64,000 bases of DNA from Hymenobacter cellulosilyticus (GTDB taxonomy: Bacteria > Bacteroidota > Bacteroidia > Cytophagales > Hymenobacteraceae), in assembly GCF_022919215.1 (NCBI RefSeq), contig NZ_CP095046.1, positions 4,268,501 through 4,332,500 of the forward strand, written 5' to 3'. Below are positions 19,391 through 28,190 of the stretch, in pieces. Each line of letters begins with the position of its first letter. Position 1 is the first letter of the stretch. The position numbers and the translations under genes are program-made. A model generated the notes under the pieces. The model saw nothing but the letters and a program-made list of their open reading frames with translations. It ran no database searches and had not been told where the DNA came from.

Positions 19391-20824
19391 CTACTCCTCC
19401 GACAGTGCCGAGCCGTCGGTCTGGGTATCGTCGGCGGCCAGGCGGGCGGCTTCCTTGGCCAGCTTCTTTTTGCGCCAGGGCGCATCCTGCTCCCAGTCGC
19501 CGGCCATGATGCAGCCGTAGGGCCGGATTTCGTCCACGATGGTAGCCAGGTTGAAATCGGTAATCTGCCGCTGCACTTCCCGGGCATCCTTGTAGGCGCT
19601 GGGTAGCTCGGAAATGTCAATCTGGTTGAAGAAAAACCGGGCGTCGATGCCCTGGGTTTCGGCGGCAAACAGCTCTTCCTTGGTTTGCCCGATCTTGCTG
19701 TACTTATGGCGCGTGCGGCTCAAGTTCCGCCCGGCCCCGTGGGGTGCAAACCCGAGGTTATTGCCCGTGGTGGTGCCTTCTACAATCAGGATAGGCTGAG
19801 CCATGTTGAGCGGAATGATGCGCGGACCGGTAATGTCGGGCATGAACTTCGAATCGAGCGGGGTGGCCCCTTTGGCGTGGTAGTACAGGTCCCCGTCGCG
19901 AAACACAAAGTTGTGCTCGTTCCAAAACCGCTGTTGTACCGTCGCGCCCAGCTGAGTGCCAATGGCCTCGTGCAGGCACAGGTGGTTTTGCTTGGTCCAC
20001 TTCCGGATGGTTTGCAGGGCCGCCCAGTACTGCTGCCCCTCCTCCGACTCGCTGGGAATCCAGGCGTTATGCGGGTCGGTGGCGGGCGAAATGGCCTGGC
20101 GAAATCGTTCGGCCACCTTCATGCCCTGGGTATAAAGCGCCGCACCGGGGCCGCGGGAACCGTGGTGGGTTACGAGCACCGTGTCGCCGGTATTGCGCGA
20201 GATACCCACATAGAGAAAGTGGTTGCCGTCGCCCTGGGTGCCCAGGTGCTCGTGGGCAAACTTGAGGCTGCGTGCCGAGTTCAGAAACGGGTTGGCAAGG
20301 AATTCGGCTTCAATGTCGGCGGGCAGGGCAAACTGCTGGTCGTCGGGGCGGCCGCCGGGACCGAAGTGGGTAATCTGCTGGGCCGCATCCAGCACGGTTT
20401 TCGGGTCGACATGGCCCAGGTTGGTCAGCATTACCGAGCAGCAGATATCGGCGCTGTGCATGCCGGGGTGAATGGCGTTGCGGGCCACGACGATGCCGCC
20501 CACCGGAATGGTGCCCAGGGGTCCAGCCGGGCAGGCGTCGGGCATGATGGCGCCGGCTACCACCGTGGGCGTGCGCATGAGTAGCTGCATCGACTGCCGC
20601 ACGTAGTCGATGTTGTCCTGCTCCACGGCCGAGTCGGCGCTGATATTTTCGTGAAACGGCACGGACTGGGCCAGTAGCGGAATTTCCGGGGCGGGCTTCA
20701 CCGTATCGAGGTAGGCCTGCAGCGCGTCGCCTTCCAGGCCGTGCGTGTTGATATGCTCCAGGGCTTCTTTAAACCACTTGCCGGGCTTCAGGCCCAGGTT
20801 CAATAAGTCTTTACCGGTAATCAT
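19391..20824 (-). CDS. rtcB: RtcB-family RNA ligase
   Basis: RtcB joins RNA 2 prime,3 prime-cyclic phosphate (or 3 prime-phosphate) ends to 5 prime-hydroxyl ends using GTP and Mn. The 477-residue protein has the metal-binding motif DICCSV, GTQGDGNHF, HHGSRGPG and the late motif HGAGRNLSR, all characteristic. No archease or RtcA/RtcR partner lies next to it in this window. Its role in bacteria is usually RNA repair after stress or nuclease damage. The gene converges with rsmE. Confidence 0.93.
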   Translation of the reverse strand: MITGKDLLNLGLKPGKWFKEALEHINTHGLEGDALQAYLDTVKPAPEIPLLAQSVPFHENISADSAVEQDNIDYVRQSMQLLMRTPTVVAGAIMPDACPAGPLGTIPVGGIVVARNAIHPGMHSADICCSVMLTNLGHVDPKTVLDAAQQITHFGPGGRPDDQQFALPADIEAEFLANPFLNSARSLKFAHEHLGTQGDGNHFLYVGISRNTGDTVLVTHHGSRGPGAALYTQGMKVAERFRQAISPATDPHNAWIPSESEEGQQYWAALQTIRKWTKQNHLCLHEAIGTQLGATVQQRFWNEHNFVFRDGDLYYHAKGATPLDSKFMPDITGPRIIPLNMAQPILIVEGTTTGNNLGFAPHGAGRNLSRTRHKYSKIGQTKEELFAAETQGIDARFFFNQIDISELPSAYKDAREVQRQITDFNLATIVDEIRPYGCIMAGDWEQDAPWRKKKLAKEAARLAADDTQTDGSALSEE

Positions 20825-20942
20825 GCAGTAGGTGAATTAAAATGGGTAGGGTAATGACCTGAAGCGCCAGTACTTGGCAAGAAACGACTTTTTACGGGCC
20901 GAAGCGCCACGCTGCTGTGAAGTCCCAGGGAGTGAATATGGC

Positions 20943-21508
20943 TTAAAACAGCAGCTGCTGATAATAGCCCACGAACTCCCGGCCCAGGGAGTACAAATCC
21001 CGCCACTCCACGTACCGGGGCTCACGCCGCTGATGTGGGGGAAGCCGGCCTTACGGAACAGCATTTTGGTGCGGGTCAAATGGTAGTACTGCGAAACGGC
21101 AATCAGGCTCCGGAAACCCAGGCTGTCCTGCAGGCGCAGGGTATTGCGCACGGTCAGTTCAGTGGTGTTGCCTTTATTATCCACCACAATAAGCGAATCG
21201 GGCACGCCCTGTCGCCGCAGATAGTCCCGCATCTTGCTGCCTTCGTAAAAGCCTTCCTTGCCCAAGCCGCCGCTAACCAGCAGCCGTTGCACCCGCCCCG
21301 CTCGGTACAAGCGCAGGCCGCAGTCCAGCCGCTGCCGCAGCCGCTCCGACAAGCTGCCGTCGCGGTTGACCGTGTTGCCTAGCACTACAGCTACGTCGGC
21401 CCGCTGTCCGGAGTCGGTCAGGCCGTCGGCTACCACGACGCCTGTGTGCACAAGGCCCCAGACGACCAAAAGAACTAGGGTATAGAAAGCCAACCGGCGA
21501 ATTTTCAT
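20943..21508 (-). CDS. YdcF/SanA-like DUF218 membrane protein, frameshifted
   Basis: An N-terminal transmembrane segment (LAFYTLVLLVVWGLVHTGVV) precedes a DUF218 domain with ADVAVVLGNTVNRDG, LLVSGGLG, GNTTELTVRNT and SQYYHLTRT. E. coli SanA and YdcF, of the same family, have unclear envelope roles. One base is missing in the G run at 21017-21020 (C on the coding strand). Restoring it gives the expected C-terminus RYVEWRDLYSLGREFVGYY and a stop at 20943, 188 residues in all. Without the repair the frame runs on into unrelated sequence. ATG at 21508 is chosen because it places the membrane segment at the N-terminus. Confidence 0.82.
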
Positions 21509-21668
21509 GCTGTAGCAGGAGAATAGCGGCAACTTCGCGAATCTCTGGCGGCCGGGCAACTTAAGCCGTGCTAGGGCGCTATTACGGCAGCAATGTGGTC
21601 CCGGCACTGAACTTTGCCACCCGGTCGTTACTTTGTAGTCTATTGGGCAGTATCTGCTCCCGTTTCCT

Positions 21669-22326
21669 ATGCTGAAAAACCTGCTGCTTTCCTTTTTGCT
21701 GCTTTTGTCCCTGACGGCGGCGGCCCCCGCGCCCAGCTTCCGCATTGCCAAGCTCCACTACGGCGGGGCGGCGACTGGTACGCCAACAAAACCAGCCTGC
21801 CCAATCTGATCCGCTTCTGCAACCAGACGCTCAAGACCAACATTGCGCCCGATGAGGCCGTGGTGGAGCTCGACTCGCCCGAGCTGTTTACCTACCCTTC
21901 GTGCACATGACCGGCCACGGCAACGTGTCGTTTACCGAGGCGGAGGCCAAAAACCTGCGCCGCTACCTCACCGGCGGCGGCTTCCTGCACATCGACGACA
22001 ACTACGGGCTCGACAAGTTTATCCGGCCCGAAATGAAGAAGGTGTTTCCCGAGCTGGAGTTCGTGGAGCTGCCCTACTCCCACCCGATTTATCACCAGAA
22101 GTTTCAGTTTCCCAAAGGCTTGCCTAAAGTACACGAGCACGAGGGCAAACGGCCCCAGGGTTTCGGCTTGCTCTACAAAGGCCGGCTGGTATGCTTCTAC
22201 AGCTTCGAGTGCGACCTGGGCAACGGTTGGGAAGACGTGGGTACCTACGACGACCCGCCCGCCGTGCACGAAGCTGCCCTGCGCATGGGCGCTAACCTGG
22301 TGACGTACGCGCTAACCCAGGATTAA
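21669..22326 (+). CDS. DUF4159 domain protein, exported, two frameshifts
   Basis: A signal peptide (LKNLLLSFLLLLSLTAAAPA) leads into a DUF4159 domain, recognisable by HYGGGGDWYANKTSLPNL and VHMTGHGNVSF, then GGFLHIDDNYGLDKF. The fold resembles ThuA/glutamine-amidotransferase-like proteins; the function is not known. Two bases are missing: one in the G run at 21765-21768 and one in the C run at 21895-21897. With both restored the protein is 219 residues. The gene starts divergently from the YdcF-like gene, 160 bases away. Confidence 0.85.
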
Positions 22327-22371
22327 TAGCAGAGGCTTTAGGCCAAGCAATTGCCCCGACCACAAATAAGC

Positions 22372-22715
22372 TTATTCAACTTTGGGCTGACGAATAGCCC
22401 GACTGATAGTCAGAGCCATACCAGTAAGCAATGCCAGCATTGTAAACAAACTGCCGACGGGCAAAAATATGGTAGCTCCTGTTACGCATTTCGGCTCACC
22501 CGCTGCCATGCCTTGCGCTAGGCCACTCGCGCAAAGTATAAAAGTATAATAGCTAGTGTAGTTGTAGCACACCCGGTAATTCCCCACTCCAAAGTAGTAA
22601 AAGCTGTCAGCAGGGCCGACCGTCTGACCGGACCTAACCGATTTGTACTTAATAGGCCGAACAAGAGCACAGTAGCTACTATAGTTGGCAAAACCAAGAT
22701 AACGAGTAGTCCCAT
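22372..22715 (-). CDS. Small multi-span membrane protein, probably frameshifted
   Basis: I do not recognise this family. The first frame (from ATG at 22715) encodes two hydrophobic segments and stops at 22518. A second frame continues with another hydrophobic segment (GATIFLPVGSLFTMLALL) and ends in PKVE at 22372. Adding one base near 22525 joins them into 114 residues with three spans, and the total length then divides by three. The missing base is not in an obvious homopolymer, so the repair is less sure than elsewhere. The base composition is more AT-rich than that of neighbouring genes. The alternative is a 65-residue two-span protein. Confidence 0.5.
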
Positions 22716-22756
22716 AAGGGTAAATTAAGCCGCACACGTAGCATTGGCAGCTACGC

Positions 22757-23266
22757 CTATTCAAACTTCCGCTTGAGGATTTCGCTCAGAATAAAGGCAT
22801 CCCGCAAATCGGCGGGAGTGCGGAGCCGGTCGGTGATGACGCGCCGGGCCGTGGGGGCCGGAGCTGTGGGCCGGGGACGGCGCAGGGGTTATCGGCAGGC
22901 GGGTGGTCCATGCCGGTGTTGCGGCGAGCAGGAGCCACGGTTTTTTCCAGGGAGGTATTCGTCGCGCGACGCTCCTGCGACTGGGCCTTGCGCACGGGCT
23001 GTTCCAGGGTGCGGGCCTTCGGGCTTGTTCCTGGGCAGGCGCCGACCGCCGGGCGTCGTTGGGGCGGGCACGCCGGGGTTGCCCCGCTGATTCTGCTGCT
23101 GCATCTGCCGCATCATTTCTTCAAACGACGTATTGCCTCCTGCAGGCCGGGCCGGGGGCCGCTCCTGCTGCTCGCGCCGCGCCGTTTCGCGCATTTTCTG
23201 CACCATACGCCACACGAAGACGGCAAGCCCGCCCAGAATCAGCAGAAGTACTTTGAGTTTTTCCAT
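22757..23266 (-). CDS. Membrane-anchored protein with disordered linker, three frameshifts
   Basis: An N-terminal membrane helix (KVLLLILGGLAVFVW) is followed by a charged Arg/Gln/Pro-rich region and a conserved-looking C-terminus (ARRVITDRLRTPADLRDAF, then ILSEILKRKFE). One base is missing in each of the runs at 23066-23068, 23013-23015 and 22885-22888 (G on the plus strand). Restoring all three gives 170 residues with a single consistent frame. The function is unknown. It is flanked by the small membrane protein gene downstream and the acyltransferase gene upstream. Confidence 0.65.
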
Positions 23267-23353
23267 AACGAAAGGCCGCCTCAGTAAGGCAGAGAAGGTA
23301 CGTCTTTTTAAGAACGTACCTTTTCACTTTTCAGCTAAATGCGGGGTTAGCGC

Positions 23354-23939
23354 CTACCGCACGCCTTTTTCCGGGAAGCGGCCGGTCTTGGTACGGTAAA
23401 AGGCCTTGATTTCCTCCAGGTCCTTTTCGTAGTCGCCGGTGGGCCAGAACGCGGGGCCCACGCCGGCTTCTTTGTTTTTGTAGTCGAGATAGCCGAGCAG
23501 AATCGGCACGTTGGCCCCCATAGCGGCGAAGTAGAAGCCTTTTTTCCAGCGGGGCTGGTAGGCGCGGGTGCCTTCAGGGGTAATGAGAATGACCAGTTCG
23601 TCGCGCTCATTAAAGAGGTTCACCATACCGTCTACGAGGCTGTTGTTCTTTTGCCGATCTACGGGCAGGGCGCCCAGGGCCAGCATCAGCTTACCCAGCA
23701 CGGGAATGTCTACCCAGGATTTTTTCACTGTAAAGCGCACGTCCACGTCCATCAGGTAAAAGGCGGCGCGGGCAAACATGAAGTCCCAGTTGCTGGTGTG
23801 CGGGGCGGCAATCATCATGCTTTTGGGAATACCCGCTGGCACCTGGGGACCTAAACGCCAACCCGTTATCTTAAACCAGAAACGGGAAAACTGGTACCAG
23901 AACGTAGAAGTCTTTCGTGCTTTTTCCATGCAAATAGGG
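23354..23939 (-). CDS. Lysophospholipid acyltransferase (PlsC-like)
   Basis: The 194-residue protein has the acyltransferase motif HTSNWD (HX4D) near residue 44 and the later PEGTR motif that binds the phosphate of the glycerol-phosphate substrate. It would transfer an acyl chain to a lysophospholipid or related acceptor at the inner membrane. It is shorter than E. coli PlsC and resembles the small family often annotated as 1-acyl-sn-glycerol-3-phosphate acyltransferase. ATG at 23939 (MEKARKTSTFW) is preferred to upstream starts in frame. Confidence 0.85.
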
Positions 23940-23987
23940 TGGCGCCTACCAAAATGGTAGTGTTTGGAAGCCAAAACTAAAGAAATT

Positions 23988-24776
23988 TCAATCCTGACTC
24001 GTGGCTAAATCTTCGGCCAAGCACCGGTGTAGGGCCTCGGCCTGACTCATGGTATAGGCATAGCCAATATTGAATATTTCACTGGCCCGCCGCAAATCCG
24101 TGACCCGGTACTGGTGCAGGGCGGGCGGCTCCAGCACGAAGTGGCACTGGGCCAGGCGGGGCTGCACATTCATGGAAATAGCCAAATAAGCCGTACGCTC
24201 TCCCACTTCCCGCAAGGTCGTCAGCGGGGCCTGGGGACTCATCGGGTTGCAGTGTACCCCCACCACCGCCAGGTTTTGTTGCAACAGCAGCGGCTCCACG
24301 GGCAGGTTATTCATCACGCCCCCATCCACGAGCACCTGCCCCTGCCACTCCACCGGTCGGCACACGATAGGCACGGCCGCGGCTCCCAGCAAGGGCGGCA
24401 GCAAGGCACCCTCCTGAAAGTACACCGTCTGCCCCGCCGCTAAGTCGGTGGCTACCAAGGTAAGGGGTACTTTCAGCTCGGCAAAGGTTGGGGCGGCGCC
24501 CAGGTAGTGTTGGTAGAGCTTTTCGACCAGGTCAAGGCGCACCAGACCCAAGCGGAACGAGGGCCGCAGCAGGCGCACGAAGCGGGTATCTGTCAGGAGC
24601 TGGTAAATCTGCCGGGGTGGAAAGCCCGCCGCGTAGAAAGCTCCCGCAATGGCCCCGGAACTGACGCCGGCAATGTGGCCGATGGGCAATTCCAGCTCAT
24701 CCAGGGCCTGAAGCACGCCCAAATGGGCAATTCCGCGCGCTGCGCCTCCCGACAAGGCTAATCCGAGCTTGCGCAT
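23988..24776 (-). CDS. Patatin-like phospholipase
   Basis: The 262-residue protein belongs to the RssA-type patatin family of serine lipid acyl hydrolases. It has the oxyanion loop GGAARG at residues 10-15, the nucleophile elbow GVSSG with Ser39, and the catalytic Asp in VDGGVMNN near residue 153. Together they form the Ser-Asp dyad. No signal peptide is seen, so it is probably cytoplasmic or membrane-associated. It lies upstream of the PlsC-like gene on the same strand, 48 bases away, so a lipid-remodelling pair is plausible. Confidence 0.9.
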   Translation of the reverse strand: MRKLGLALSGGAARGIAHLGVLQALDELELPIGHIAGVSSGAIAGAFYAAGFPPRQIYQLLTDTRFVRLLRPSFRLGLVRLDLVEKLYQHYLGAAPTFAELKVPLTLVATDLAAGQTVYFQEGALLPPLLGAAAVPIVCRPVEWQGQVLVDGGVMNNLPVEPLLLQQNLAVVGVHCNPMSPQAPLTTLREVGERTAYLAISMNVQPRLAQCHFVLEPPALHQYRVTDLRRASEIFNIGYAYTMSQAEALHRCLAEDLATSQD

Positions 24777-24810
24777 AACGGCTGAGTTAAATAGTTACGT
24801 CCGAGTCAGC

Positions 24811-25657
24811 CTACAGGTCTTCGAGGCGGAAGGTTTCGGCCAGGCGCACGCCTTTCTCGGTGTGCTGCACCGTGCAGCAGGGTACTGTGGGGTCGTGTTC
24901 GAGCAGCAGCACCCAGTTTTCGTCGGCGGCCCGGCGCAGCACGGCTTCTTTCTCGGTCATCGTCACCAGGGGCGCATGTCGTAGCTCATCACGTAGGGCA
25001 GCGGAATGTGGCCCGTGGACGGCAGCAAATCGGCCATAAATGCCAGCTTCCGGCCTTTGTATTCGACCAACGGCACCATCATCTTCTCCGTGTGGCCGTC
25101 GGCAAAGACGATTTCCTGGAACTGGGGTAGTTCAGTCGGCACGCCCACGGCAGGGTCGACAAAGCGCAGATGCCCGCTTTCCTGGATGGGCAGGATGTTT
25201 TCTTTCAGAAAGCTGGCCTTTTCTCGGGGGTTAGGCTGTACGGCCCATTCCCAGTGGGCCTCGTTGCTCCAATAAGTTGCGTTGGGGAAAGCCAGATCCA
25301 GCTTGCCATCAGCCGAGCGCACCACCGAGCCGCCGCAGTGGTCGAAGTGCAGGTGGGTCAGGAAAACGTCGGTAATGTCGGCCGAGGTATAGCCCGCTGC
25401 CGGAGCGACTTTTCCAGGGTATCGTCGCCGTGCAGATAGAAATGGCCCCGAAACTTCTCGTCCTGCTTGTCACCAATGCCGTTGTCGACCAGCAGCAGGC
25501 GGTTGCCGTCCTCAATGAGCAAGCAGCGCATGGCCCAGGTGCACATGTTGTTAGCATCGGGCGGGTTGAGCTTTTGCCACATGGATTTGGGCACTACGCC
25601 AAACATGGCGCCGCCATCGAGCTTGAACAAACCGGTATCGAGGGTATGAACCGTCAT
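24811..25657 (-). CDS. MBL-fold metallo-hydrolase, two frameshifts
   Basis: The protein shows the metallo-beta-lactamase fold: an early VDNGIG segment, the metal-binding motif THLHFDHCGG, and a later STGHIPLPY segment. Substrates of this broad hydrolase family vary; lactonase-like or unknown hydrolysis is possible. Bases are missing near 25397-25405 and in the G run at 24969-24972. Restoring them gives SLPAAGYTSADITDV and DMRPLVTMTEKEAV at the joints and a 282-residue protein ending AETFRLEDL. The start is ATG at 25657. Confidence 0.85.
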
Positions 25658-25790
25658 TGGGAAAGAGAAGTTAGGTGGGGTCCGGGAATCGGCGGAAAGG
25701 TAGCAAGGAATAAAAAAACGTCATGCCCGGCTCCGCAGAACCCAGCATGACGTCTTTTCTTACGCCGTTACGTTGTGTGGCGGCAGCGCG

Positions 25791-26738
25791 TTATTCGATA
25801 ACCACGCCCATGGCCGAAAACTTGTCGATCCGCTGACTGATGCGCTCCTCGGCGGGCACAGCTTCGAGCTCGTCCAGGGCTTTAATCAGGGTTTTCTTCA
25901 GGGTGTCAATCATCTTGGCCGGGGCCGTGTGGGCGCCACCCAGGGGCTCCTTCACGATACCGTCCACGAGCTTGGCGGCCAGCATGTCGGTAGCGGTGAG
26001 CTTGAGGGCCTGGGCCGCCTGTTCCTTGTAGTCCCAGGAGCGCCACAGGATGCTGGAGCACGACTCAGGCGAAATAACCGAGTACCAAGTGTTTTCCAGC
26101 ATTAGCACCCGGTCGCCAATACCGATGCCCAGGGCCCCGCCCGAAGCGCCCTCGCCGATAACGACGCAGATAACGGGCACCTTGAGCATGAACATTTCCT
26201 TCAGGTTGCGGGCAATGGCCTCGCCCTGCCCCCGCTCCTCGGCTTCCTGGCCCGGGAAGGCACCCATCGTGTCAATCAGGGTCACAATGGGCTTGTTGAA
26301 CTTCTCGGCCAGCTTCATCAGGCGCAGAGCCTTGCGGTAGCCTTCGGGGTTGGCCATACCGAAGTTGCGGTACTGCCGCTCCTTGGTGTTGCGGCCCTTT
26401 TGCTGACCAATAAACATGACCGAGCGGCCGTTCAGGTCAGCAAAGCCGCCCACCATGGCCTTGTCGTCGCCTACGGTCCGGTCGCCGTGCAGCTCCACAA
26501 ACTTGGAGGTCATGCCCTCAATGTAGTCGAAGGTGTAAGGCCGGTCGGGATGGCGCGAGAGCTGCACGCGCTGCCAGCGGGTGAGATTGGTATAGGTTTC
26601 CTTCTTAAGAGCCTTGATTTTAGCTTCCAGGGCCGTTACGGCTTCCGATACATCAACCTGGCTGTCGAGGGCCAGTTGTTGCATTTCGCGGAGCTTGCCT
26701 TCGAGGGCAGCAATGGGTTGTTCGAAATCGAGGAGCAT
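25791..26738 (-). CDS. accA: Acetyl-CoA carboxylase carboxyltransferase subunit alpha
   Basis: AccA, with AccD, transfers carboxyl from carboxybiotin to acetyl-CoA to make malonyl-CoA for fatty acid synthesis. The 315-residue length fits. Motifs include [43 protein letters not shown] and [18 protein letters not shown], the last forming an oxyanion hole. The gene stands alone, as accA often does, and lies beside the metallo-hydrolase gene on the same strand. Confidence 0.96.
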   Translation of the reverse strand: MLLDFEQPIAALEGKLREMQQLALDSQVDVSEAVTALEAKIKALKKETYTNLTRWQRVQLSRHPDRPYTFDYIEGMTSKFVELHGDRTVGDDKAMVGGFADLNGRSVMFIGQQKGRNTKERQYRNFGMANPEGYRKALRLMKLAEKFNKPIVTLIDTMGAFPGQEAEERGQGEAIARNLKEMFMLKVPVICVVIGEGASGGALGIGIGDRVLMLENTWYSVISPESCSSILWRSWDYKEQAAQALKLTATDMLAAKLVDGIVKEPLGGAHTAPAKMIDTLKKTLIKALDELEAVPAEERISQRIDKFSAMGVVIE

Positions 26739-26943
26739 CGCCGGGGTGAATGCGTCAGGGGTGGCAGAAATGGAACTGGGTTGAGGTTGCCCGAGGCAGC
26801 CCCAGAGAAAAGCAAAGGTAAGCGAAACGCCTCCATACGTGCCGCCTGGGGCCGGGAATGATTTTTTGAAAAAATAATGTCGCTGACAAACAGCCAGAAA
26901 GCTCAGCCGGGAAAGTTTATTTGCAGAAAAAGTCCGCCCGGAG

Positions 26944-26974
26944 TTGTGGAATCGAAACCGAGCTTCTACTTTTG
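26944..26974 (+). promoter_or_regulatory. Bacteroidota-type promoter of tRNA-Asp copy 1
   Basis: TTG at 26944-26946 and TACTTTTG at 26967-26974 are separated by 20 bases, matching the housekeeping pattern TTG-N19-21-TAnnTTTG. The predicted start is about 35 bases before the mature tRNA. Confidence 0.75.
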
Positions 26975-27015
26975 CACCACTTCAACGGAACGCAGCTGGC
27001 TTCCAAGAAGCAAAT

Positions 27016-27089
27016 GGTTCGGTAGTTCAGTTGGTTAGAATGCCGCCCTGTCACGGCGGAGGTCGCGGGTTCGAGTCCCGTCCGGACCG
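27016..27089 (+). tRNA. tRNA-Asp (GTC), copy 1
   Basis: The 74-base cloverleaf has acceptor arms GGTTCGG and CCGGACC (one G-U pair), the anticodon loop CTGTCAC with GTC, and the T-loop sequence GGTTCGAGTCC. The discriminator base is G, and CCA is not encoded. It is identical to copy 2 at 27957. Confidence 0.95.
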
Positions 27090-27126
27090 CAAAAGGCTCT
27101 TAGCATCACGCTGGGAGCCTTTTTCG
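27090..27126 (+). terminator. Terminator after tRNA-Asp copy 1
   Basis: AAAAGGCTC pairs with GAGCCTTTT and a T run follows directly after the tRNA. Confidence 0.75.
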
Positions 27127-27196
27127 TTTTTAGCCCTCTCCGTCTGCAAATTCAGTAGCACTGGCCGATGCCCGCTGTATTTGCTACTTTGCTGCC

Positions 27197-27754
27197 ATGA
27201 AGCCTCCCCTAAGCTTGCTGGCCACCCCGGCCCCCGTCGTTCCGCTGCTTGAAACGCCCGACCTGCTCCTGCGCGGCCCTCGTCTCAGCGACCTGCCCGA
27301 CGCCGCAGCCATGCACACCGATCCGGACTTTTACCGTTTCCTGGGTAATAAGCCCCAGTCTCAGGAAGACGTGTGGCGCCGCCTGCTGGGCCAGCTCGGC
27401 CACTGGGCCATGCTCGGCTACGGGACCTGGGCCATTGAGGAAAAAGCTACCGGCCGCTACATCGGCGGTGTAGGCTTCTTCGATTTTCAGCGCGACCTTA
27501 CTCCCTCCATCAGCGGCACTCCGGAAGCCGGCTGGGTGCTGACGCCGAGCGTGCACGGCCGGGGCTTTGCCAGCCAGGCTCTGCAAGCTGCCCTGGCCTG
27601 GGCAGAAGCGCATCTGGCCGCCGACCGTATCACCTGCATCATCGACCCCGACAACGTAGCCTCTTTGCGGCTGGCCGATAAGTTTGGCTTCCGGGAATTT
27701 GCCCGCACTACCTACCACGACGACCCTATTGTGCTGCTGGAACGACGCCGCTAG
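27197..27754 (+). CDS. GNAT-family N-acetyltransferase (RimJ/RimL-like)
   Basis: The 185-residue protein has the RimJ/RimL-type pattern: LETPDLLLRGPRLSDLP at the start, GGVGFFDFQRD in the middle, and a late LRLADKFGFREFARTTYH segment characteristic of acetyl-CoA binding. It would acetylate an amine on a protein or small molecule; the substrate cannot be predicted. It lies between two near-identical tRNA-Asp units with matching promoters. Confidence 0.88.
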   Translation: MKPPLSLLATPAPVVPLLETPDLLLRGPRLSDLPDAAAMHTDPDFYRFLGNKPQSQEDVWRRLLGQLGHWAMLGYGTWAIEEKATGRYIGGVGFFDFQRDLTPSISGTPEAGWVLTPSVHGRGFASQALQAALAWAEAHLAADRITCIIDPDNVASLRLADKFGFREFARTTYHDDPIVLLERRR

Positions 27755-27884
27755 CCCCCTGTCACAGACGCCAGCCTGCTCCTGTTGGCTTGAAAAGTAC
27801 TAGCCGCCCAAAAATTAATGTCGCTTAAAACCAGCTACAAAGCCGCGTCACGCAGCTTTTTTCGGCAAAAACATTGCGCTAGGG

Positions 27885-27915
27885 TTGTGGAATCGAAACC
27901 GAGCCTCTACTTTTG
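27885..27915 (+). promoter_or_regulatory. Bacteroidota-type promoter of tRNA-Asp copy 2
   Basis: TTG at 27885-27887 and TACTTTTG at 27908-27915 have the same 20-base spacing as copy 1. The leader differs from copy 1 at only two positions. Confidence 0.75.
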
Positions 27916-27956
27916 CATCACTTCAACGGAACGCAGCTGGCTTCCAAGAAGCAAAT

Positions 27957-28030
27957 GGTTCGGTAGTTCAGTTGGTTAGAATGCCGCCCTGTCACGGCGG
28001 AGGTCGCGGGTTCGAGTCCCGTCCGGACCG
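27957..28030 (+). tRNA. tRNA-Asp (GTC), copy 2
   Basis: Sequence identical to the copy at 27016-27089, with the same fold and GTC anticodon. The leader back to the promoter is also nearly identical, but the sequence after the tRNA differs. Confidence 0.95.
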
Positions 28031-28031
28031 C

Positions 28032-28066
28032 AAAGGCCCTTCAGAGAAATCTGGAGGGCCTTTTGC
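28032..28066 (+). terminator. Terminator after tRNA-Asp copy 2
   Basis: AAAGGCCCTTCAGA and TCTGGAGGGCCTTT form a stem with a 4-base loop directly after the tRNA. Confidence 0.85.
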
Positions 28067-28111
28067 TTTTTACTTCTCTCCTGTTCTTCTGGTGCTATAG
28101 CGTCCAATACT

Positions 28112-28188
28112 ACCTTCGTAATTAATACAAAGAGCCTGGTCCCGGCGTGACGCGCTGGAACCAGGCTCTTTGTATTAATTACGAAGGT
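28112..28188. terminator. Long perfect hairpin, bidirectional terminator
   Basis: Arms of 29 bases (28112-28140 and 28160-28188) are perfectly complementary around a 19-base centre. The outer part is AT-rich (TAATTAATACAAAG). It lies between the tRNA unit and the converging large secreted-protein gene, ending three bases before that gene. Confidence 0.85.
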
Positions 28189-28190
28189 TG

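Noticed and set aside
22773..23287. Several plus-strand open frames over the membrane-anchored protein gene
   Set aside because: Arginine- and proline-rich products with no start signal; the minus strand gives one consistent protein after three repairs.
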